From assembly GCF_003001955.1 (NCBI RefSeq), contig NZ_PVNH01000006.1, positions 310,001-374,000 on the forward strand: a DNA stretch of 64,000 nucleotides, in the 5' to 3' direction. The notes below the pieces were generated by a model. It saw nothing but the letters and a program-made list of their open reading frames with translations. It was not told the DNA's origin and made no database searches. The DNA comes from Prauserella shujinwangii. GTDB taxonomy: Bacteria; Actinomycetota; Actinomycetes; Mycobacteriales; Pseudonocardiaceae. The number at the start of each line of letters is the position of its first letter. Within the stretch, counting starts at the first letter, position 1. Shown piece after piece: positions 7,717 to 15,852 of the stretch. The position numbers and the translations under genes were made by a program.

Positions 7717-8453
7717 GCGTCCTCCTCCTCGTTCTCGAACGGCGTCGCCTCCCGGCCCCGCAGCACGATGTCGAACTCGAACGCCAGCGCCCACTCCGGC
7801 ACCGTGCGGCCGAGGTCGAAACGCGAGATCATCCGCTGCCGCGCCTTCTCGTCCGGCACCGAGTTGAAGATCGGGTCCTGGGAGAACAGCGGGTCGTCGG
7901 GGAAGTACATCTGCGTGACGAGCCGCTGCGGAAACGCCCGGCCGAACACGGAGAAGTGGATGTGGGCCGGCCGCCACGCGTTGTCGTGGTTCTTCCACGG
8001 GTAGGCGCCCGGCTTGATGGTGACGAACTCGTAGCGCCCCTCGTTGTCGGTGATCGTGCGGCCGACGCCGTCGAAGTTCGGGTCCACCGGGCACGGCCAG
8101 TTGTCCCACACGTGCTTGTACCGCCCGCCCGCGTTGGCCTGCCAGATCTCCACCAGCGAGTGGGGCACGGGCCTGCCGTCGCCGTCGAGCAGCCTGCCGT
8201 GCACGATGATCCGCTGCCCCTGCGGCTCCTCGGGGTGCTGCCGGGTCAAATCGTGGTCCAGCTCCCCCAGCCTGCCGGGGCCGAGCAGCGGGCCGGTGAC
8301 CTCCGTGAGCTTGTGCGGCAGCAACACCAGCGGCTGCTTCGGGTGCCGCAGCGAGGTGGACTTGTAGCCGGGCGAGTCCAGCGGCGGATGCGTGCCCTCC
8401 GGATCCCTGCGGTACCTCGGCAGGATGAGCCCCGACTCCGCTGACGTGGTCAT
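7713..8453 (-). CDS. pcaH: Protocatechuate 3,4-dioxygenase beta subunit
   Basis: A 246-residue catalytic subunit of the Fe(III) enzyme that cleaves protocatechuate between the hydroxyl carbons. The expected ligands are visible: Tyr in Gly-Arg-Tyr-Lys-His-Val, Tyr in Pro-Gly-Ala-Tyr-Pro-Trp, and two His in Arg-Pro-Ala-His-Ile-His-Phe. The length matches the family. AAGGAGG lies just upstream of the ATG at 8453. It lies 22 nt after the pcaF stop, the largest gap within the operon upstream of pcaC besides that at pcaJ/pcaF. Confidence 0.96.
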   Translation of the reverse strand: MTTSAESGLILPRYRRDPEGTHPPLDSPGYKSTSLRHPKQPLVLLPHKLTEVTGPLLGPGRLGELDHDLTRQHPEEPQGQRIIVHGRLLDGDGRPVPHSLVEIWQANAGGRYKHVWDNWPCPVDPNFDGVGRTITDNEGRYEFVTIKPGAYPWKNHDNAWRPAHIHFSVFGRAFPQRLVTQMYFPDDPLFSQDPIFNSVPDEKARQRMISRFDLGRTVPEWALAFEFDIVLRGREATPFENEEEDA

Positions 8454-8475
8454 GCAACCTCCTTGTCCATGCCGA

Positions 8476-9651
8476 CTACGCCTCGAGCACGACGGCCAGC
8501 CCCTGGCCGACGCCGATGCAGAGGGCGGCGAGGCCCCAGCCGCCGCCCCGGCGGCGCAGCTCGTGGGCCAGCGTGCCGAGGATCCGGCCACCGGACGCGC
8601 CGAGCGGGTGGCCGATCGCGATCGCGCCGCCGTTGACGTTGACGATCTCCGGGTCGAGCTCCGGCCAGTCGGCCAGGCACGCCAGTGACTGCGCGGCGAA
8701 CGCCTCGTTCAGCTCCACCACCGCCAGGTCGGCCCAGCCGATGCCAGCCCGGTCGAGCGCGATCTCCGCCGCCCGCACCGGCCCGATGCCGAACACGTCC
8801 GGATCCACGCCGGCCGCGCCGCGGCCCGCGACCCTGGCCAGCGGGGCGAGCCCGAGCCGGTCGGCGCCGGCGCGGTCACCGAGCAGCACCGCCGAGGCAC
8901 CGTCGTTCAGCGGGGACGCGTTGCCCGCGGTGACCGTCCCCTCCGGACGGAAGGCGGGCTTGAGCTTCGCGAGCTTGTCCACTGTGGAGTCCGGACGGAT
9001 GCCCTCGTCACGCTCCAGACCCGTGTCCGGGACCGGGACGACGTGGCTGTCGTAGAAACCCTCGTCCCAGGCGCGCGCGGCGTTGCGGTGGCTGCGGACC
9101 GCGAACTCGTCCTGCTCCGCGCGGCCGATCCCGTAGCGCTCGGCGAGCAGCTCGGTGCTCTCCCCCAGCGACACCGTCCACCGCTCGGGCATCCTCGGGT
9201 TCACCATGCGCCAGCCGAGCGTGGTGGAGTACAGGGTCTCGTGCCCGCCGGGGAACGCCTTGCCCGGCTTGGGCAGCACCCACGGCGCCCTGCTCATCGA
9301 CTCCACGCCACCGGCCACCAGCACGGACGCGTCGCCCACCGCGATCGTCCTGCTCGCCTGCATGACCGCGTCCAGGCCGGACCCGCACAGCCGGTTCACC
9401 GTGCTGCCCGGCACGCTGGTCGGCCAGCCCGCCAGCAACGCCGCCATCCTGGCCACGTTGCGGTTGTCCTCCCCCGCCCCGTTGGCGTCGCCGAGGATGA
9501 CCTCGTCGACCGCCGAGGGGTCGAGGTCGCCGCGCCGTGCGAGCCCGCTCAGCACGTGCGCGGCGAGGTCGTCGGGGCGCACGCCGGACAGGGCGCCGCC
9601 GTAGCGGCCGAACGGCGTGCGCACGGCATCGAGCACGAAGACGTCGTTCAC
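8476..9651 (-). CDS. pcaF: 3-oxoadipyl-CoA thiolase
   Basis: A 391-residue thiolase that cleaves beta-ketoadipyl-CoA to succinyl-CoA and acetyl-CoA, the last step of the branch. The active-site Cys is in Val-Asn-Arg-Leu-Cys-Gly-Ser-Gly (about residue 90); the catalytic His and second Cys are in Gly-His-Pro-Leu-Gly-Ala-Ser-Gly and Ala-Leu-Cys-Ile-Gly-Val-Gly-Gln-Gly near the C-terminus. The GTG start at 9651 is preferred by alignment to the conserved thiolase N-terminus. One copy of the TCCAC-N-GTGGA dyad lies inside at 8978-8988. Confidence 0.95.
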   Translation of the reverse strand: MNDVFVLDAVRTPFGRYGGALSGVRPDDLAAHVLSGLARRGDLDPSAVDEVILGDANGAGEDNRNVARMAALLAGWPTSVPGSTVNRLCGSGLDAVMQASRTIAVGDASVLVAGGVESMSRAPWVLPKPGKAFPGGHETLYSTTLGWRMVNPRMPERWTVSLGESTELLAERYGIGRAEQDEFAVRSHRNAARAWDEGFYDSHVVPVPDTGLERDEGIRPDSTVDKLAKLKPAFRPEGTVTAGNASPLNDGASAVLLGDRAGADRLGLAPLARVAGRGAAGVDPDVFGIGPVRAAEIALDRAGIGWADLAVVELNEAFAAQSLACLADWPELDPEIVNVNGGAIAIGHPLGASGGRILGTLAHELRRRGGGWGLAALCIGVGQGLAVVLEA

Positions 9652-9736
9652 CGTGCGCCACCTCCCGGGCGGGCCACCGAGGCTCCCCGAGGTGGCATGG
9701 GGTGCGCTGAGTGGAACGGATGCCGCATGGAGGAGA

Positions 9737-10519
9737 TCACTCGCTCGCCGCCTTGAGCGCGCGCAAGGCGGCCAGCTCCTCGGGAGTCGGCTCCGCGGTA
9801 CGCGACAGGTCCGGCGAGGTCACCAGCTCCCACCCGGTGGCCTCGCGGACCTGCTCGACCTCCACCCCCGGATGCAGCCGCGTGAGCACCAGCTCGGCGG
9901 TCTCCGGGTCGGGGCGGAACACCCCGAGGTCGGTGATGACGAGCGTGGGACCCGCCCCGCGCAGGCCGAGCCGCTCCCGGTCGCCCCTGCCCCGGCCGTG
10001 CCCGAACGAGGTGACGAAGTCGACCCGGTCGACGAAGCTGCGCCTGCTCTGCCGCACCACGACGAACACCTCCCTGCAGGAGGCCGCGATCTCCGGCGCG
10101 CCGCCCGCGCCGGGCAGCCGCACCTTCGGTTGGGCGTAGTCGCCGATGACCGTGGTGTTGATGTTGCCGAAGCGGTCGAGCTGGGCGGCGCCGAGGAAGC
10201 CGACGTCGATCCGGCCGGGCTGCAGCCAGTAGTTGAACACCTCGGGCACGCTGATCACCGCGTCGGCGGTCTCGGCGAGGATGCCGTCACCGATCGAGGC
10301 GGGCAGGCGGCCGGGCTTCGAACCGAGCGTCCCGGACTCGTAGATGAGCACCAGGTTCGGCGCGTGGCTGCGGCGGGCCAGGTTCGCCGCGGTGGAGGGC
10401 AGGCCGATGCCGACGAAACAGCGCTGGTCGTCCCGCAGCGCGCGGGCGGCCGCGATCGACATCATCTCGTCGGAGGTGTAGGCCCGCTCCGCTTCCGTTC
10501 CCGCGTGCACCGCGCTCAC
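9737..10519 (-). CDS. pcaJ: 3-oxoadipate CoA-transferase subunit B
   Basis: A 260-residue beta subunit of the CoA-transferase that moves CoA from succinyl-CoA to beta-ketoadipate. The catalytic Glu is expected in Leu-Ile-Tyr-Glu-Ser-Gly-Thr-Leu-Gly, in the position of the class I CoA-transferase Glu-Ser/Asn-Gly signature. It begins with GTG at 10519, overlapping pcaI by 4 nt. It is slightly longer than proteobacterial PcaJ, as is common for actinobacterial versions. Confidence 0.93.
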   Translation of the reverse strand: MSAVHAGTEAERAYTSDEMMSIAAARALRDDQRCFVGIGLPSTAANLARRSHAPNLVLIYESGTLGSKPGRLPASIGDGILAETADAVISVPEVFNYWLQPGRIDVGFLGAAQLDRFGNINTTVIGDYAQPKVRLPGAGGAPEIAASCREVFVVVRQSRRSFVDRVDFVTSFGHGRGRGDRERLGLRGAGPTLVITDLGVFRPDPETAELVLTRLHPGVEVEQVREATGWELVTSPDLSRTAEPTPEELAALRALKAASE

Positions 10520-11337
10520 GTCGCCACCTCCTCCACGCCGAACACCTTCTCGCGAAGCCACGCCTCGAACGAGTCCCGATTTCGCCCAATGGAATCCCAG
10601 TACTCGTAGTAGTCGTTGTCGCGGTCGTAGTAGCCCTGCGCGTACGACGGGTGCGCACCACCCGGCACCTCGGCGACGCACGTGACCGCCCAGGAGGGCA
10701 GCACCACGCCGCCGGGCACCGGCTCCAGCTCGTCGACCACCTCCTCGACGGTGACGAGGCTGCGCCGCGCCGCGAGCACGGCCTCCTTCTGGACCCCGAC
10801 GAGGCCCCAGATCTGCACGTTGCCCGCCCGGTCGGCGCGCTGCGCGTGGATGATCCCGACGTCCGGGTTGAGCGCGGGCACCGCGGCGAGCCGTTCCCCG
10901 GTGAACGGGCAGGTGATCTGCTTGATCGTCGCGGTGTGCTCGGGCAGGTCCGTGCCGGAGTAGCCGCGCAGGACCGCGAACGGCAAGCCGGAGGCCCCCG
11001 CGACGTAGCGGTTGGCCATGCCGGCGTGGCTGTGCTCCTCGATCTCCAGCGGCGCCGGCCAGCCGTGCTGGACGGCGTCGCGGAAGCGGTGCAGCGAGCC
11101 GACGCCCGGGTTGCCGCCCCAGGAGAAGACCAGCTTGCGCGCGCACCCGGCGCCGATCAGCTGGTCGTAGACGATGTCCGGCGTCATCCGGACCAGGGTC
11201 AGCTCCCGCCGCCGCTGCCGGATGATCTCCTGCCCCGCCGCGTGCGGGATCAGGTGCGTGAACCCCTCGAGCGCGACGGTGTCACCGTCGTGCACCAGCC
11301 TGCGCACGCCCTCGGCGAGCGAAACGATCTCTGCCAC
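10516..11337 (-). CDS. pcaI: 3-oxoadipate CoA-transferase subunit A
   Basis: A 273-residue alpha subunit and first gene of the pca operon. It has the class I CoA-transferase start (Asp-Gly-Asp-Thr-Val-Ala-Leu-Glu-Gly-Phe) and the Gly-Gly-Asn-Pro-Gly-Val-Gly region. It starts at GTG 11337 with AGGTG five nt upstream (GAGGTGTGCC on the minus strand). Operators and promoter lie at 11338-11400. The operon order pcaIJFHGBDC followed by the regulator gives every step from protocatechuate to succinyl-CoA plus acetyl-CoA. Confidence 0.93.
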   Translation of the reverse strand: MAEIVSLAEGVRRLVHDGDTVALEGFTHLIPHAAGQEIIRQRRRELTLVRMTPDIVYDQLIGAGCARKLVFSWGGNPGVGSLHRFRDAVQHGWPAPLEIEEHSHAGMANRYVAGASGLPFAVLRGYSGTDLPEHTATIKQITCPFTGERLAAVPALNPDVGIIHAQRADRAGNVQIWGLVGVQKEAVLAARRSLVTVEEVVDELEPVPGGVVLPSWAVTCVAEVPGGAHPSYAQGYYDRDNDYYEYWDSIGRNRDSFEAWLREKVFGVEEVAT

Positions 11338-11352
11338 GGCACACCTCGGATC

Positions 11353-11386
11353 GTTCGTATAGCGAACATATGTTCTTCATGAGAAC
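11353..11386. promoter_or_regulatory. Triple overlapping GTTC/GAAC dyads in the pca promoter
   Basis: Three dyads overlap upstream of pcaI: GTTCG-TATAG-CGAAC (11353-11367), GAACATATGTTC (11364-11375, perfect) and GTTCT-TCATG-AGAAC (11372-11386). IclR-type PcaR/PcaU proteins are known to bind GTTCG-like palindromes, so this is the probable operator region for the regulator at the end of the operon. It lies about 20-50 nt before the pcaI start and would overlap the leftward promoter. The A/T-rich patch is striking against its surroundings. The central dyad also matches 14 of 16 positions of the LexA box found at 23222. Confidence 0.65.
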
Positions 11387-11459
11387 TTATCCGGCTCGGA
11401 TGCGCGCGTCAACGCCAGTAAGGTGACCAGCACGGCACGGCGGCACACGGGAGTGGTGG

Positions 11460-12434
11460 ATGACCTCGGCACGACCTCGGATCGTGGTGACGAGAGCGAT
11501 CGCGGAACCGGCGATGGACCTGCTGCGGGAGACCGGCGACGTGTGGCGGCCGGAACCGGACCGGCAGTTGCCCGCCGAGGAGCTGCACACCGCCGTCGCC
11601 GGAGCGGACGCGATCGTCAGCACGCTGGCCGACCGTGTCGACGGGGCGCTCGCCGACGCCGCGGGACGGCGGCTCCGGGTGATCGCGAGCGTCGCCGTCG
11701 GGTACGACAACGCCGACGTCCGCGCACTCGCCGACCGGGGGGTCGTGTTCACCAACACGCCCGGCGTGCTCACCGACGCCACCGCCGACCTCACGTTCGG
11801 CCTGCTGCTCTCGGTCACCCGCAGGCTCGGCGAGGGCGAGCGGCTGCTCCGCGCGCGGCGCCCGTGGCGGTTCCACCTCGGTTTCCTGCTCGGCACCGGC
11901 CTGCAGGGCAAGACACTCGGCATCGTCGGCCTCGGCCAGATCGGCCAGGCCGTCGCCCGCCGCGCGCTCGCGTTCGGCATGGACATCGCCTACACCGGCC
12001 GCCGCCGCGCCCCCGCCGACGTGGAGCGGGAGCTGCGGGCCCGCCACCTGCCGTTCGCGGAGCTGCTGCGGACCGCCGACGTCGTCTCCCTGCACTGCCC
12101 GCTGACCCCGGAGACCCGGCACCTGATCGACGCCGAGGCGCTCGCCACGATGAAACCGGCCGCGTACCTGCTCAACACCACGCGCGGCCCCGTCGTCGAC
12201 GAGGCGGCGCTGGCCCGGGCGCTGCGCGAGGGCGTGATCGCGGGGGCCGGGCTCGACGTCTTCGAACGGGAACCGGAGGTGGAGCCCGGCCTGCTCGACC
12301 TCGACAACGTCGCGCTCGCGCCGCACCTCGGCTCGGCGACCGTCGAGACCCGCACCGAGATGGCCCTGCTCGCGGCCCGCAACGTCGTCTCGGTGCTCCG
12401 CGGCGAAGGGCCGATCACGGAGGTGAAGGCGTGA
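11460..12434 (+). CDS. D-2-hydroxyacid dehydrogenase (glyoxylate/hydroxypyruvate reductase type)
   Basis: A 324-residue NAD(P)-dependent D-2-hydroxyacid dehydrogenase. The Rossmann motif is Gly-Leu-Gly-Gln-Ile-Gly (about 157-162). Catalytic residues are Arg in Asn-Thr-Thr-Arg-Gly-Pro, Glu in Phe-Glu-Arg-Glu-Pro and His in Ala-Pro-His-Leu-Gly-Ser-Ala. The gene overlaps a glycerate kinase, so the likely job is reducing glyoxylate or hydroxypyruvate, the latter to D-glycerate for phosphorylation. GGGAG precedes the ATG at 11460. It is divergent from the pca operon across 122 bp. Confidence 0.9.
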   Translation: MTSARPRIVVTRAIAEPAMDLLRETGDVWRPEPDRQLPAEELHTAVAGADAIVSTLADRVDGALADAAGRRLRVIASVAVGYDNADVRALADRGVVFTNTPGVLTDATADLTFGLLLSVTRRLGEGERLLRARRPWRFHLGFLLGTGLQGKTLGIVGLGQIGQAVARRALAFGMDIAYTGRRRAPADVERELRARHLPFAELLRTADVVSLHCPLTPETRHLIDAEALATMKPAAYLLNTTRGPVVDEAALARALREGVIAGAGLDVFEREPEVEPGLLDLDNVALAPHLGSATVETRTEMALLAARNVVSVLRGEGPITEVKA

Positions 12435-13561
12435 CCATGCGCGTGGTCGTGGCACCGGACAAGTTCAAGGGCAGCCTGACCGCCGTCGAGGCGGCGGAGG
12501 CGATCGGCGCGGGCGTGCGGGACGCCGTCCCCGGCGCCGAGGTCACCCTGTGCCCGGTGGCGGACGGCGGGGAGGGCACGCTCGACGTGCTGCTCGCCGC
12601 CGGGGGCAAGCGGGTCGACCTCCGGGTGCGCGGACCGCTCGACGAGCAGGTCGACGCCTGGTACGTCGTGCTGGACGGCACCGCCTACGTCGAGTCGGCG
12701 CGGGCGTGCGGCATCGAGTACGTCGACCCGAGTTCCACCACGGCGCTGGCCGCGCACACCTACGGCGTCGGCGAGCTCGTCGGGCACGCCCTCGACGGCG
12801 GCGCCCGGCGGATCGTGCTCACGGTCGGCGGCACGGCCAGCACCGACGGGGGCTCCGGCATGCTGCAGGCGCTCGGCGCCCGGGTGCTCGACGCGCGCGG
12901 TGAGCCGGTCGGGCTCGGCGGCGGCGCGCTCGGGGCGGTGGCGAGCGTGGACCTCACCGCCGTGCGGCGGCGGCTCGGCGACGCCTCGGTGCGGGTGGCC
13001 ACCGACGTGACCAACCCCCTGCTCGGTCCGGACGGGGCGGCGGCCGTGTTCGGCCCGCAGAAGGGCGCCACCCCCGCCGACGTCACCCGGCTGGACGACG
13101 GGCTGCGGCTGTGGGCGAGTGCGCTGACGCGGGCGGGCACGATCGCGGTGGCGGATCTGCCCGGCGCGGGCGCGGGCGGCGGGGTGGCCGCCGGAGCGAT
13201 GGCGGCGCTGGACGCGCGGGCGGAGTCGGGTTTCGAGCTGGTGGTGGAGCTGACCGGGGTCGGCGACGCGCTGCCCGGCGCGGGCCTGGTGATCACGGGC
13301 GAGGGCTCCCTCGACGCGCAGAGCCTGTCCGGCAAGGCACCCGCCGGGATCGCCGTGCGGGCCCGCGAGCACGGCGTGCCCGTGCTCGCCATCGCGGGCC
13401 GGGTGGCGCTGGACCGCGCCCGGCTCGCCGAGGCGGGCATCGCCGGGAGCCGTGCGCTGGTCGACCACGCGCCGTCCGTCGAGCACGCGCGGCGCGAGGC
13501 CTACCCGCTGCTGCGCGCGCAGTCGGCGGAGCTGGTCCGGGAGTGGCTGGCCGGCTCGTGA
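12431..13561 (+). CDS. Glycerate kinase
   Basis: A 376-residue glycerate kinase of the GarK/GlxK family, giving 2-phosphoglycerate from D-glycerate and ATP. It shows the family start (Val-Val-Ala-Pro-Asp-Lys-Phe-Lys-Gly-Ser-Leu), Pro-Val-Ala-Asp-Gly-Gly-Glu-Gly-Thr and the late Gly-Glu-Gly-Ser-Leu-Asp-Ala-Gln-Ser. GTG at 12431 is chosen because GGAGG at 12419-12423 is 7 nt away and it makes a GTGA overlap with the reductase; the ATG two codons later (12437) is an alternative. The stop codon is within a terminator hairpin. The pair forms a short glyoxylate/hydroxypyruvate salvage unit. Confidence 0.92.
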   Translation: MTMRVVVAPDKFKGSLTAVEAAEAIGAGVRDAVPGAEVTLCPVADGGEGTLDVLLAAGGKRVDLRVRGPLDEQVDAWYVVLDGTAYVESARACGIEYVDPSSTTALAAHTYGVGELVGHALDGGARRIVLTVGGTASTDGGSGMLQALGARVLDARGEPVGLGGGALGAVASVDLTAVRRRLGDASVRVATDVTNPLLGPDGAAAVFGPQKGATPADVTRLDDGLRLWASALTRAGTIAVADLPGAGAGGGVAAGAMAALDARAESGFELVVELTGVGDALPGAGLVITGEGSLDAQSLSGKAPAGIAVRAREHGVPVLAIAGRVALDRARLAEAGIAGSRALVDHAPSVEHARREAYPLLRAQSAELVREWLAGS

Positions 13562-13600
13562 GTGAGGAACGTGGTAAGAACAACGTTTCGCACTCACGAG
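13555..13600. terminator. Bidirectional terminator hairpin, member of an intergenic repeat
   Basis: The arms CTCGTGAGTG (13555-13564) and CACTCACGAG (13591-13600) pair perfectly. After a 3x3 internal loop, AACGT/ACGTT (13568-13572/13583-13587) pair around a 10-nt loop. It lies between the convergent glycerate-kinase and ADH genes and includes the kinase stop codon. The right arm recurs with one mismatch at 39082-39099, so it belongs to a dispersed repeat. Confidence 0.65.
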
Positions 13601-13615
13601 GGGTGACCAGGCACG

Positions 13616-14800
13616 TTATGGTTTGAGGACGACCTTGATGGCGCCGTCCTGCTTCTTCTGGAAGAGGTCGTAGGCCCGGGGCGCCTCGTCCAGCGGCAGC
13701 TGGTGGGTGGCGAGGTCCTCGACCCCGAGCGGGTCGCCGTCACCGGCCAGCAGCGGCATGATGTCGTCGGTCCACGCGCGCACGTTGGCCTGGCCCATCC
13801 GGAGCTGGATCTGCTTGTCGAACAGGTCCATCATCGGCATCGGGTCCACCATCCCGCCGTACACGCCGGACAGTGAGATCGTGCCGCCGCGGCGGACGGT
13901 GTCGATCGCGGCGTGCAGCACGCTGAGCCGGTCGACGCCCGCCTTCTCGGTCAGCCGCTCCGCCAGCGGGCCCGGCAGCATGCTCGCGAGCTGCTGGGCG
14001 AGGTGGCCGAACGGGGCCCCGTGCGCCTCCATGCCGACCGCGTCGATCACCGCGTCGGGCCCGCGACCGCCGGTGCGCTCCCTGATCTCGGCGGCGATGT
14101 GCTTGTGCTGCCGGGCGTCGACGGTCTCGACACCGTGCCGCTCGGCCATGCGCAGCCGCTCGTCCACCAGGTCGACGCCGATCACCCGGCCCGCGCCGCG
14201 GTGGCGCGCGATCCGGCTCGCCATCTGCCCGATGGGGCCGAGCCCGAACACGGCGACGCTGCCCCCTTCGGGGACGGCGGCGTACTCGACGGCCTGCCAC
14301 GCGGTCGGCACCACGTCGGAGAGGTAGAGGAACCGCTCGTCGGGCCCCTCGGCGGGCACCTTGACCGGGCCGAAATGCGCCTGCGGCACGCGCAGGTACT
14401 CGGCCTGCCCGCCGGGCACCTGGCCGTACAGCTTCGTGTAGCCGAACAGCGCCGCACCCTTGTCGTGCTCGCGCACCTGGGTCGTCTCGCACTGCGTGTA
14501 GAGCTTCTGGTCGCAGAAGAAGCAGTGGCCGCACGCGATGTTGAACGGCACCACGACCCGGTCCCCGGGGGCGAGGCCGGTGACCTCGCTGCCGACCTCC
14601 TCCACGATGCCCATCGGCTCGTGCCCGAGGATGTCCCCCGGTTCCATGAAGGCCCCGAGCACCTCGTACAGGTGCAGGTCGGAGCCGCAGATCGCGGTCG
14701 AGGTCACCTTGATGACCGCGTCCGTCGGTTCCTGGATCCGCGGATCGGCCACGGTGTCCACTCGCACGTCACGCTTGCCCTGCCAGGTCACGGCCCTCAT
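13616..14800 (-). CDS. Zinc-dependent alcohol dehydrogenase, formaldehyde-dehydrogenase-like
   Basis: A 394-residue medium-chain dehydrogenase. Catalytic zinc ligands are in Ile-Cys-Gly-Ser-Asp-Leu-His and Gly-His-Glu-Pro-Met-Gly. The structural-zinc loop has Cys in Cys-Gly-His-Cys-Phe-Phe-Cys plus a later Cys. The NAD-binding motif is Gly-Leu-Gly-Pro-Ile-Gly. The long middle region and Asp-Val-Val-Pro-Thr-Ala-Trp segment are typical of the glutathione-independent formaldehyde dehydrogenase/FdhA-like branch, though the substrate is not proven. It is coupled to the upstream hydrolase by an ATGA overlap at 14797-14800. Confidence 0.85.
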   Translation of the reverse strand: MRAVTWQGKRDVRVDTVADPRIQEPTDAVIKVTSTAICGSDLHLYEVLGAFMEPGDILGHEPMGIVEEVGSEVTGLAPGDRVVVPFNIACGHCFFCDQKLYTQCETTQVREHDKGAALFGYTKLYGQVPGGQAEYLRVPQAHFGPVKVPAEGPDERFLYLSDVVPTAWQAVEYAAVPEGGSVAVFGLGPIGQMASRIARHRGAGRVIGVDLVDERLRMAERHGVETVDARQHKHIAAEIRERTGGRGPDAVIDAVGMEAHGAPFGHLAQQLASMLPGPLAERLTEKAGVDRLSVLHAAIDTVRRGGTISLSGVYGGMVDPMPMMDLFDKQIQLRMGQANVRAWTDDIMPLLAGDGDPLGVEDLATHQLPLDEAPRAYDLFQKKQDGAIKVVLKP

Positions 14801-15501
14801 CGGCGCTCCTTGTCGTCGCTGGCACGTCGGTCCTCAACGGCAGGCGCCCACCCGTCCGCCACACTCCCCGTGCCCGGCAGGTGGGCCCGCAGCCAGAAGG
14901 ACGCGAGCACCGCGACGCCCTCCAGCGCCTCGCGCTGCTCGAACAGGTGCGTGGCGCCGGGGACGATCCGCAGCTCGTGCGGACCGCCCAGCAGGGCGCC
15001 CGCGCGCTGGCTCTCCCGCAGACCCGGCTTGTCGCCCTCCCCCACGAGGAACAGGACGGGAGCCGTGACGCGGTCCAGCCAGGGCCCGGCCAGGCCGGGC
15101 CTGCCGTCCCTGACGACGACGGCGTCTATCCACTGTGGATGGTCAGCGGCCGAGACCAGCGCGGCCGCGGCGGCCGCGCCCGAACCGAACAGCGCCAGCG
15201 GGAAGTCGCCGGGAACCATCCGGCCACGCACCTCGTCGAGCACGCCCAGCAGGCGCGTGGCGAGCAGGTCGACGTCACCGTGGACGTCGTCCCTGCCCTC
15301 CTCACGAGGGTCGAGCAGATCGGCGACGATCGTCGCCAGCCGGTTGTCCTGCAGGGTGCGGACCACCGCGTCGATCCGGGGGCTGTGCCTGCAGACGGCG
15401 GAGTCGTGGGCGAGGACGATCGTGCCCGTCGCGTCCGCGGGAACGGTCAGCTCGCCCCGGACCGTCACGCCGCCGGTGTCGGCCGCGATGGGCACGGTCA
15501 T
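14797..15501 (-). CDS. Alpha/beta hydrolase (dienelactone-hydrolase-like)
   Basis: A 234-residue alpha/beta hydrolase of the type often called dienelactone hydrolase. The probable nucleophile is Ser in Leu-Phe-Gly-Ser-Gly-Ala-Ala, an acidic residue follows in Gly-Glu-Gly-Asp-Lys, and the His is in Gly-Ala-Thr-His-Leu-Phe-Glu. No signal peptide. It is cotranscribed with, and overlaps, the ADH downstream. Its ribosome-binding site (GAGGAGGTG) and ATG lie within a strong hairpin, described separately. Substrate unknown; relatives occur beside stress or phosphoribosyltransferase genes. Confidence 0.75.
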   Translation of the reverse strand: MTVPIAADTGGVTVRGELTVPADATGTIVLAHDSAVCRHSPRIDAVVRTLQDNRLATIVADLLDPREEGRDDVHGDVDLLATRLLGVLDEVRGRMVPGDFPLALFGSGAAAAAALVSAADHPQWIDAVVVRDGRPGLAGPWLDRVTAPVLFLVGEGDKPGLRESQRAGALLGGPHELRIVPGATHLFEQREALEGVAVLASFWLRAHLPGTGSVADGWAPAVEDRRASDDKERR

Positions 15502-15540
15502 CGGTGGTCACCTCCTCGCGGCGGCATACCACCGATGACC
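15496..15540 (-). promoter_or_regulatory. Hairpin that encloses the start codon and Shine-Dalgarno of the hydrolase
   Basis: On the minus strand a 13-bp perfect stem (GGTCATCGGTGGT at 15540-15528 with ACCACCGATGACC at 15508-15496) closes a 19-nt loop. The loop holds the GAGGAGGTG ribosome site, and the 3' arm holds the ATG at 15501. A nine-codon upstream frame (ATG at 15527) ends in a TGA that overlaps the main ATG. The layout would limit initiation unless opened by translation, temperature or a ligand. A protein operator is a less likely alternative because the arms are far apart. Confidence 0.5.
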
Positions 15541-15555
15541 CGCACCCAAACGGGC

Positions 15556-15852
15556 TCAGCTCTCCGGCTGCTGCATCACCGCGAAGCTCAGCTGGCCCTG
15601 GTCGTCCTGCTGGACGTCGAGGACCTTGTCGTCGAGGAAGGAGGCGGCCTGCGGCTCCAGGAACACCCTGGCTCCGCTCTCGGTGCCGAGCACCTGGTCG
15701 CCTTCCTCGGGTGCGGGTGCGACGGAGAGGGCGAGCTGGGCACCCTGGTCCGTCTCCTCCTGGACTGCGAACCGCAGGCCCGCGGCCTCCTGGCCGTCCT
15801 GCGCGGTCAGCGCGCTGATCGCCTCGGCGGCAGCGTCGGTCATGGCGAGCAT
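15556..15852 (-). CDS. HesB/IscA-like fold protein lacking cysteines
   Basis: A 98-residue protein resembling the HesB/IscA-like family named Fe-S assembly in many actinobacteria: an early helix (Thr-Asp-Ala-Ala-Ala-Glu-Ala-Ile), a beta-rich middle and Gly-Ala-Arg-Val-Phe-Leu-Glu-Pro. The three cysteines that hold iron or Fe-S in true A-type carriers are absent; there is no Cys at all. It is acidic and Gln-rich. A Shine-Dalgarno GAAGGGA precedes the ATG at 15852; a second ATG three codons later is possible. Monocistronic. A cluster-carrier function is therefore doubtful. Confidence 0.75.
   Translation of the reverse strand: MLAMTDAAAEAISALTAQDGQEAAGLRFAVQEETDQGAQLALSVAPAPEEGDQVLGTESGARVFLEPQAASFLDDKVLDVQQDDQGQLSFAVMQQPES

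Noticed and set aside
11364-11375. GAACATATGTTC as a LexA box
   Set aside because: The outer T-C/G-A bases of the SOS consensus do not match on both sides, and two more GTTC dyads overlap it in front of an IclR-controlled operon. A PcaR-type operator is favoured.
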